Shown here: positions 5,110 to 9,442 of the stretch, one piece after another | How the letters are laid out: every line of letters starts with the position of its first letter | Numbering within the stretch: the stretch's first letter is position 1 | Origin: an uncultured Pseudomonadota bacterium | GTDB lineage: Bacteria > Pseudomonadota > Gammaproteobacteria > Burkholderiales > SG8-39 | Direction: 5' to 3' | Length of the DNA: 9,442 nt | NCBI GenBank assembly: GCA_903864555.1 | Contig: CAIPGJ010000229.1 | Span: forward strand, 1-9,442 | The notes under the pieces: model-generated | Database searches by the model: none | Seen by the model: only the letters and a program-made list of their open reading frames with translations | What the model was told of the DNA's origin: nothing | Program-made: the position numbers and the translations under genes

Positions 5110-6465
5110 ATGGAAACAAAAGCACCCACGCCGCGAGCCATCCTCGTCGGCATACAGACGCCGGATGTCGATGACGTCCAGCATGCGGCCAACCTTGAAG
5201 AACTGGGAAGGCTGGTCAAGACCCTGGGCTACGAAGTCGTCGACACCGTGTCGCAAAAGCGCCCCGGCATCGGCGGGGCGACCATCCTCGGCAAGGGACG
5301 CCTGGAGGAACTGGCGCAGATGACCGGAGGCAGCGGGGTGGTGCGCACTCTGGCGCCCCCACGCAAGTCCAAGGCACGTGATCGCTTCGAAGGCGCGCAT
5401 GAGGAAGAGCCGGTCGAGACCGACCCCGACTTCGTTGCCAAGGCCAAGTTCGAGTACGTCATCGTCAACCACGAGATCTCGCCCAGCCAGGCACGCAATC
5501 TGGAGCGCGCCACCGGTGCGCAGGTGCTCGACCGGACCGGCGTCATCGTCGAGATCTTCCACCGCCATGCGCACAGCCGCGAAGCGAAACTGCAGGTGGA
5601 GATCGCGCGGCTGAAGTACGTGTCGCCGCGCCTGCGCGAATCCTCAGTGGGCGGTGACCGCCAGCAGGGCGTGGGCTCGGGCGAGTCCGACCTGGAACTG
5701 GATCGCCGCAAGATCCGTGACCGCATCGCCGAACTGAAGGAACAACTGGAGAACATCCAGCGCGACCACGACCAGCGCCGCCGCGCGCGGCGCGACCAGT
5801 TGCGTGTGGCGCTGGTGGGCTACACCAATGCCGGGAAATCTTCGCTGATGCGCGCGCTCACCGGCAGCGATGTGCTGGTGGCCGACAAGCTGTTCGCCAC
5901 CCTGGACACCACGGTGCGCGTGCTGCACCCGGAGACGCGGCCTCGCGTGCTGGTGTCCGATACCGTCGGATTCATCAAGCAGTTGCCGCATGACCTGGTG
6001 GCCTCCTTCAAGTCCACCCTGGACGAGGCGCTGGAGGCTTCGCTGCTCTTGTTCGTGGTGGACGCCTCCGACCCCACCCATGCAGCGCAACTGGAAGTCA
6101 GCCGCAGCGTGCTGGCCGAGATCGGCGCGGACAGCGTGCCCTCGCTGCTCATCCTCAACAAGACCGACCGCCTGGACGATGAACAGCGCGCCGCCTTGCT
6201 CGATCAGCATCCCGACGCCATCCAGCTCTCGGCCAGGTCGCCTGCCGATGTGGCTCGCCTGCGCGAAACCATCATTGCCTTCTTCGAGCAGTCCATGGTC
6301 GATGAGCGGCTGGTGATTCCCTATGCAAAACAGGGATTGTTGGGCGAGGTGTACGCGAACGTCCGCGTGCTGGCCGAGGATTACGACACCGAAGGCCGTC
6401 TACTCGATGTGCGTGGCCTGCCCGGCGCCATCGCCAGCCTGCGGCGATCCCTGGCGTCTGCTTGA
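5110..6465 (+). CDS. hflX: GTPase HflX, divergent type
   Basis: 451-residue ribosome-associated GTPase. Known HflX proteins bind 50S/70S ribosomes and split stalled or heat-damaged ones. The N-terminal HflX domain covers about 10-150 (GGATILGKGRLEEL, NHEISPSQARNLE, VLDRTGVIVEIF). A coiled-coil region follows (about 195-228, DRRKIRDRIAELKEQL). GTPase motifs: G1 GYTNAGKSS (237-245), switch I TLDTT (264-268), G3 DTVGF (284-288), G4 NKTD (350-353) and G5 SAR (374-376). Two features differ from E. coli HflX: an extra charged segment at about 72-112 in the N-domain, and GVGSGESDLELDRR in place of the usual RGPGETQLETDRR. The frame is open upstream to 4957, but those residues do not look like HflX, so ATG 5110 is chosen. 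It stands alone, without hfq, hflK or hflC neighbours, so a second, canonical copy may exist elsewhere. Confidence 0.95.
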   Translation: METKAPTPRAILVGIQTPDVDDVQHAANLEELGRLVKTLGYEVVDTVSQKRPGIGGATILGKGRLEELAQMTGGSGVVRTLAPPRKSKARDRFEGAHEEEPVETDPDFVAKAKFEYVIVNHEISPSQARNLERATGAQVLDRTGVIVEIFHRHAHSREAKLQVEIARLKYVSPRLRESSVGGDRQQGVGSGESDLELDRRKIRDRIAELKEQLENIQRDHDQRRRARRDQLRVALVGYTNAGKSSLMRALTGSDVLVADKLFATLDTTVRVLHPETRPRVLVSDTVGFIKQLPHDLVASFKSTLDEALEASLLLFVVDASDPTHAAQLEVSRSVLAEIGADSVPSLLILNKTDRLDDEQRAALLDQHPDAIQLSARSPADVARLRETIIAFFEQSMVDERLVIPYAKQGLLGEVYANVRVLAEDYDTEGRLLDVRGLPGAIASLRRSLASA

Positions 6466-6513
6466 GATCATCCCCGGTTGTCTCCTGAGTCTTGGCCCGT
6501 CGCCATCCGGGCG

Positions 6514-6549
6514 GGCAAGGCAGCAAGCTTGCGCGAATGGCGGCTTGCC
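6514..6549 (+). terminator. Weak hairpin region downstream of hflX
   Basis: GGCAAG (6514-6519) can pair with CTTGCC (6544-6549) around a 24-base loop that itself contains the palindrome GCAAGCTTGC (6523-6532). It lies about 50 bases after the hflX stop and upstream of the Bug gene. No T tract follows, so terminator function is only a possibility. Confidence 0.25.
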
Positions 6550-6648
6550 TGTCGGATCAACCAGGGCCGTCGCATCACCTTCATTGCAGGCGGCCGCTGC
6601 GGGGGCTAGCATGCGTGAATTCCTCCATCCACCAGGAGCGGGCGCATC

Positions 6649-7662
6649 ATGATTTCAATGCAGACGGCAGGTGTGGCAGGCAGGGCCAGATTGGCAATCG
6701 TGATCGGTGCGGGTCTGGGGATGTCGGCATTTGCGACGACGTCCCCGGCCCAGGGCGCTGGCGACTATCCCAACCGTCCGGTGACCGTGGTGGTGGCCTT
6801 TGCCGCCGGCGGCGCGGCCGAATTCGAATCGCGGCTCTACACCCAGAAGATGAGCCAGAACCTGGGCAAGCCCTTCCTGCTCGACTTCCGCCCCGGCAAC
6901 AGCGGCATCACCGGCACCACCTTCGTGGCCCGATCCGCACCGGATGGCTACACCCTGTGTCCGGGTCAGGGCAGCTTCACGGTGTCTGCGGCCACCATCA
7001 AGAACATCACTTACGACCCGGTGAAGGACTTCGCGCCCATCATCCTGATGAGCAAGCGGTCCATGTTGCTGGTGACCCACCCGGACATGCCCTTCAAGAG
7101 CGGCCGTGAATACATCGCCCATGCGAAGGCGCGCCCGGGGCAACTCAATTTCGCCACGCTGGGCAGCGGCAGCGTATTTCATCTGGCGGGCGCCTGGCTG
7201 CACGGCCTCACCGGCACCAGCGTGACCTTCGTGCCCTACAAGGGCGTGACGCCCTCCGCCGTGGACTTGATCGGCGGCCGGGTGCAGGCCATGGTGATAA
7301 CCCCGGAGATCGGCCTGCCGCTGGTGAAGTCGGGCAAGCTGCGGGTGATTGCCACCACCGGCACCGAGCGCCACCCCATGCTGCAGGACGTGCCGACGCT
7401 GATCGAGGAGGGGGTGGCCGGCTACGAGTATCTGGGCTGGACCGGCTTCTTTGCCCCGGCCGGCACGCCACCAGCCATCGTCAGCAAGCTGAATGCCGAG
7501 TTCACCAAGGCGGGCAAGTCGCCCGACGTGGCGCAGAAAATGGCCGACAGCGGCGGTGCGGTGATGGTACTCAGCACGCCGGACTACCTTGGAAAGTTCA
7601 TTGCCAACGAAGTGGGACGGTGGAAGCGGGTGGTGCAGGACAACAACATCGTCGTGGAATAA
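6649..7662 (+). CDS. Bug/TctC family tripartite tricarboxylate transporter substrate-binding protein
   Basis: 337-residue periplasmic solute-binding protein. AGGAG at 6633-6637 precedes the ATG at 6649 by 11 bases; the next in-frame ATG (6658) would be too far from it. Residues 1-37 form a signal peptide: basic GRAR, a hydrophobic core, then ATTSPAQGAG with likely cleavage near the AQG or GAG region. The mature protein starts with the family hallmark DYPNRPVTVVVAFAAGGAAE. It also has RPGNSGITGTTFVARSAPDGYTL (81-103), the VPYKGVTPSAVDLIGGRVQAM segment, and a C-terminal region ending EVGRWKRVVQDNNI. Family members bind carboxylates, amino acids or aromatic acids in a Venus-flytrap cleft and feed TctAB permeases or signalling systems. 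No tctA or tctB lies nearby, as is common for orphan Bug genes. The ligand cannot be predicted from sequence alone. Confidence 0.93.
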   Translation: MISMQTAGVAGRARLAIVIGAGLGMSAFATTSPAQGAGDYPNRPVTVVVAFAAGGAAEFESRLYTQKMSQNLGKPFLLDFRPGNSGITGTTFVARSAPDGYTLCPGQGSFTVSAATIKNITYDPVKDFAPIILMSKRSMLLVTHPDMPFKSGREYIAHAKARPGQLNFATLGSGSVFHLAGAWLHGLTGTSVTFVPYKGVTPSAVDLIGGRVQAMVITPEIGLPLVKSGKLRVIATTGTERHPMLQDVPTLIEEGVAGYEYLGWTGFFAPAGTPPAIVSKLNAEFTKAGKSPDVAQKMADSGGAVMVLSTPDYLGKFIANEVGRWKRVVQDNNIVVE

Positions 7663-7668
7663 TCGGCA

Positions 7669-7686
7669 GCCTGCTGCAAGGCAGGC
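7669..7686. terminator. Short hairpin between convergent genes
   Basis: GCCTGC (7669-7674) pairs with GCAGGC (7681-7686) around a 6-base loop in the 31-base gap between the convergent Bug gene and the minus-strand small gene. Its position suits a shared bidirectional terminator, but there is no T tract on either side. Confidence 0.35.
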
Positions 7687-7693
7687 GATGTCC

Positions 7694-7981
7694 TCAGGCA
7701 GGGTCTTCCAGTTGCAGCAGGGCCCCGGTGGGCAGGGCCTCGCGCAGTGCCGCCACCGTGGGCGGATCGCGGAAGCTCAGTCCCACCGCCGGAAAACCAG
7801 AGCCCATCGACGACAGGCGTTCCACCGCAATCACCTTCAGCCCGGGTTTGATGAGGCCTTCCAGGGAGAGCGGTTGGGTGGTCTGGCCCTCCACCGCCTT
7901 TCCCGAGCGGACAAAGCCGATCAGCACCGCGCCGCGGCCGGCAAGGCTCATGCAATTGTGGACCTGGATTTCAGCGGGCAT
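7694..7981 (-). CDS. Small protein resembling a lone EF-Tu domain-2-type beta-barrel
   Basis: 95 residues, ATG at 7981-7979, preceded by a GGAAAG purine stretch 11 bases upstream. Composition is coding-like and free of the Arg/Pro excess of shadow frames. I do not recognise a named family. The pattern GRGAVLIGFVRSGKAVEGQ (15-33), then KVIAVERL (49-56), then PAVGLSFRD (64-72) parallels domain 2 of translational GTPases (GRGTVxxGxxxxGxxxxG, then VExF, then VGxxLRG). No GTPase domain is attached. This could be a small beta-barrel binding or accessory protein; the likeness is pattern-level only. It is the last gene of the minus-strand series, convergent with the Bug gene. Confidence 0.65.
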   Translation of the reverse strand: MPAEIQVHNCMSLAGRGAVLIGFVRSGKAVEGQTTQPLSLEGLIKPGLKVIAVERLSSMGSGFPAVGLSFRDPPTVAALREALPTGALLQLEDPA

Positions 7982-8039
7982 GTCGGTGATGGCTTTCCAT
8001 AGGGGTAGTCAAGGGGGGCGCTTGATGGCATTCGTTCAC

Positions 8040-8059
8040 CCCGGTGTTGTCGAACCGGG
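8040..8059 (-). terminator. Hairpin after the 111-residue hypothetical gene
   Basis: CCCGGT (8040-8045) pairs with ACCGGG (8054-8059) around an 8-base loop, 41 bases beyond the stop of the minus-strand gene at 8101-8436. There is no T tract. The same 119-base gap also holds TCAAG/CTTGA arms around a G-run near 8010-8026. Confidence 0.25.
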
Positions 8060-8100
8060 CTGCAGCGGACCGCGCCCTGGGAACAACGCGCGGGCTGCCT

Positions 8101-8436
8101 TCAGACCTTGATGTAGTCGATCTGGATCAGGAAGGGGTATTTCAACGCCAGGTCGGCCGGGTTGTAGGCCTGGTGCTGATCGCGGATCTGGCCGATGGCC
8201 CCGGCACGCAGTTTGGCGAGCTTCGCCTCATCGGCCATCACGAAATTGGTTACCGCCTCGCCGCTGAAGCACACGTGCAATTCACACGCTCCGTCTGCCT
8301 CGATGGCCAGGATGGCCGGGTCACCCTTGACGAAGCGCTTCTGCGCAAAGGCGCTGGAGACTTTTTCGCCATTGCCCAGGGCCTCGGTGACCACGCCCGC
8401 CAGAAAATCCTGTACGACTGCTTCTGTATTGTCCAC
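8101..8436 (-). CDS. Uncharacterised 111-residue protein
   Basis: The chosen start is GTG at 8436-8434, because AAGGGA (8442-8447) sits 5 bases upstream, a good Shine-Dalgarno. An in-frame ATG at 8505 would add 23 residues that look non-native and lacks a clear ribosome site. The protein begins VDNTEAVVQDFLAGVVTEAL and ends YPFLIQIDYIKV. It looks like a small mixed alpha/beta soluble protein: a helical N-terminus, a strand pair around AILAIEADG and CELHVCF (41-57), a central helix EAKLAKLRAGAIGQIRDQHQAY, and a C-terminal strand. There is no signal peptide, membrane segment or metal motif; cysteines are C51 and C56. I recognise no family. It is flanked by a CMD-family gene upstream and another small gene downstream on the same strand, suggesting an accessory role in the same process, but this is inference from position. 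Confidence 0.7.
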   Translation of the reverse strand: MDNTEAVVQDFLAGVVTEALGNGEKVSSAFAQKRFVKGDPAILAIEADGACELHVCFSGEAVTNFVMADEAKLAKLRAGAIGQIRDQHQAYNPADLALKYPFLIQIDYIKV

Positions 8437-8515
8437 GCTGTTCCCTTGAAGTGCCGGGCGCCGCAGCAAAGGCACGGCGCACCCTGCAAATGTGCAGCTG
8501 TCCATTTTACCGAAG

Positions 8516-8537
8516 GGGGCCGCATGCGGGCGGCCCC
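8516..8537 (-). terminator. Strong GC hairpin just after the CMD gene
   Basis: GGGGCCGC (8516-8523) pairs perfectly with GCGGCCCC (8530-8537) around a 6-base loop. On the minus strand it begins 11 bases past the CMD stop and is followed by CTTCGGTAAAAT, without a proper T tract. It could be a terminator, attenuator or mRNA 3'-end stabiliser between the CMD gene and the 111-residue gene. Confidence 0.4.
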
Positions 8538-8548
8538 TGGTGGTCTGG

Positions 8549-9250
8549 TCAGCCGGGCTTGCGCCCGTCGCTGCCGTCGAACTCCTTCGCCTGCGAGGCC
8601 AGCATGGTGTAATCATCGGGAGAAGCGGCGCCCGGGGTGAGCAGTTGCATCTGCATCGGCGCCCAGGGCAGGGGGAAGGGGCGGCCATCGGTGAAGGACG
8701 TTCTCGCCACATTCAGCATCATCGACAGCATCTGGTAGTAGCCGACGATGCCCAGGATGTCGATCACGCCGGACTCGCCGAATTCGGCGACCGTGCGGGC
8801 GTAAGTGGCATCGCTGGCGCCCTTGGTCGCCAGCACCTCGGTGACAAAGTCATACAGCACCGCTTCGTCCTGGGCCATGACATCGGGGCGCCGGCCTTCG
8901 GCAATCGCCGTCAGCGTCGCCGGATTCACACCCGCCTTCACGGTCTTGCCGTAATGCGCGTTCCAGGCGTACTGCGACGTCCAGGCGCGCGCTGCCATCA
9001 GGGTGGCCATCTCGTTGATGCGGTGGTCGAGCTTGCAGTGGTAGCGCGTGTATTCGCCCACCTTGTGCACCGTCATCATCAGCCCAGGGCTGCGGATCAG
9101 CGGCCAGAACGGTCCACGCAACTCCCCGCGCGGCCCGGCCGTGATGTCGGCCATGGCGGCGCGCTGTTCTTCGGTCATCTGCTCCACCGGGATGGCGGGC
9201 ATGCGGTCGGGGAGGACGGTGTAGGTGAGTTCGTTGGGTTGGGTTGTCAT
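8549..9250 (-). CDS. Carboxymuconolactone decarboxylase (CMD) family protein
   Basis: 233-residue cytoplasmic protein starting MTTQPNELTY. The first half has the proline-rich approach PGPFWPLIRSPGL-like (46-57, GPFWPLIRSPGL), then the CMD core DHRINEMATLMAARAW (75-90), SQYAWNAHYGKTVKAGV (92-108) and ATLTAIAEG. W96 and H99 stand where the family's E/W-x2-H segment lies. The second half (130-185: DEAVLYDFVTEVL, SDATYARTVAEFGESGVIDILGIVGYYQMLSMMLNVAR) is the usual helical C-terminal part of long CMD proteins. There is no CxxC, so AhpD-like peroxidase support is unlikely. In catabolic clusters these proteins act on ring-cleavage or carboxylic intermediates, though most are uncharacterised. No strong Shine-Dalgarno precedes the ATG at 9250; an inverted repeat (9257-9289) lies immediately upstream. 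The Bug gene 102 bases upstream on the same strand suggests a linked uptake step. Confidence 0.88.
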   Translation of the reverse strand: MTTQPNELTYTVLPDRMPAIPVEQMTEEQRAAMADITAGPRGELRGPFWPLIRSPGLMMTVHKVGEYTRYHCKLDHRINEMATLMAARAWTSQYAWNAHYGKTVKAGVNPATLTAIAEGRRPDVMAQDEAVLYDFVTEVLATKGASDATYARTVAEFGESGVIDILGIVGYYQMLSMMLNVARTSFTDGRPFPLPWAPMQMQLLTPGAASPDDYTMLASQAKEFDGSDGRKPG

Positions 9251-9256
9251 GATTAC

Positions 9257-9289
9257 CGTTTTCGTTTCACAAGTGAAAAGGAAAAGACG
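9257..9289. promoter_or_regulatory. Imperfect inverted repeat in front of the CMD gene (operator candidate)
   Basis: The core TTTCAC-AA-GTGAAA (9265-9278) is perfect apart from the spacer. It extends outward imperfectly (CGTTTTC on the left, GGAAAAGACG on the right) to span 9257-9289. The centre lies about 20 bases upstream of the CMD start codon, in AT-rich sequence between two same-strand genes. This suits a dimeric repressor site or an mRNA leader hairpin; the binding factor is unknown. Confidence 0.35.
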
Positions 9290-9352
9290 TCACACTGATC
9301 TGCATAGAACCGCTGAAGTCAGGGAGGCTGCTCAAAGGGATCGCGCCATTCC

Positions 9353-9442
9353 TTACTCCTTGATGGTGACCACTTTGGCGATGTTCGACCATCGCTCGAT
9401 ATCGGCCTTGATGAGCCTGCTGAATTCCTCCGGCGACTGGAA
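9353..9442 (-). CDS. C-terminal end of a second Bug/TctC substrate-binding protein, cut by window edge
   Basis: Reading leftward from base 9442, 29 in-frame codons end at TAA (9355-9353). The peptide FQSPEEFSRLIKADIERWSN, followed by IAKVVTIKE, matches the typical Bug protein C-terminus (SPEEF then a helix with RADIARW and a short final strand). The rest of the gene, including any signal peptide, lies beyond the window. It precedes the CMD gene on the same strand with a 102-base gap. Family assignment rests on this short but characteristic tail. Confidence 0.75.
   Translation of the reverse strand, partial: FQSPEEFSRLIKADIERWSNIAKVVTIKE

Noticed and set aside
6655..7374. 239-residue minus-strand frame opposite the Bug protein
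   Set aside because: His/Gly/Gln-rich shadow; the plus strand is clearly Bug/TctC over the whole span.
8492..9298. 268-residue plus-strand frame opposite the right-hand CMD gene
   Set aside because: Shadow composition (Arg, His, Gly); the minus strand encodes a recognisable CMD protein.
1..9442. CRISPR arrays, tRNA or rRNA genes, insertion sequences
   Set aside because: No regularly spaced direct repeats, no recognisable tRNA/rRNA sequence and no transposase-like protein were seen on either strand.

Overview
The window is GC-rich DNA (rough impression, mid-60s % GC, strong G/C preference at third codon positions). It comes from a proteobacterium, most likely a betaproteobacterium (Burkholderiales or Rhodocyclales type). 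The main clue is two Bug/TctC-type solute-binding proteins, a family strongly expanded in Betaproteobacteria. A crotonase and two carboxymuconolactone-decarboxylase (CMD) family proteins add a catabolic, accessory flavour. I see no rRNA, tRNA, CRISPR array or recognisable transposase.

Layout. (1) 1-418, minus: 5' part of a CMD-family gene running off the left edge, divergent from (2) 566-1291, plus: an enoyl-CoA hydratase/isomerase. (3) 1292-2366: over 1 kb with no convincing gene. It contains a compact block (about 1604-1790) of four perfect or near-perfect hairpins and a long-range inverted repeat, the strongest unexplained structure in the window. (4) 2367-4960, plus: a tight three-gene operon encoding a membrane-anchored FAD/NAD(P)H reductase with a C-terminal plant-type 2Fe-2S domain, a small multi-spanning protein with two H-x13-H pairs, and a membrane-anchored cytochrome c with eight CxxCH motifs. 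(5) 5110-6465, plus: a divergent HflX GTPase that may be translated from a nearly leaderless mRNA. (6) 6649-7662, plus: a complete Bug/TctC solute-binding protein. (7) 7694-9442, minus, convergent with it: two small uncharacterised proteins, a complete CMD-family protein, and the last 29 codons of a second Bug/TctC protein running off the right edge.

How the genes may work together. The three-gene operon reads as a complete transmembrane electron relay. NAD(P)H would be oxidised in the cytoplasm by FAD, electrons would pass to 2Fe-2S, then across the membrane by a diheme b protein of ferric reductase/NADPH oxidase-like spacing, and finally to a periplasmic octaheme cytochrome. It looks like a NOX/ferric-reductase chain split into separate genes and extended with a multiheme output; the terminal acceptor is unknown. 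The right-hand minus-strand genes share orientation and about 100-120 bp gaps, each holding a hairpin or inverted repeat, so they may be a loosely organised uptake/catabolism cluster rather than a compact operon.
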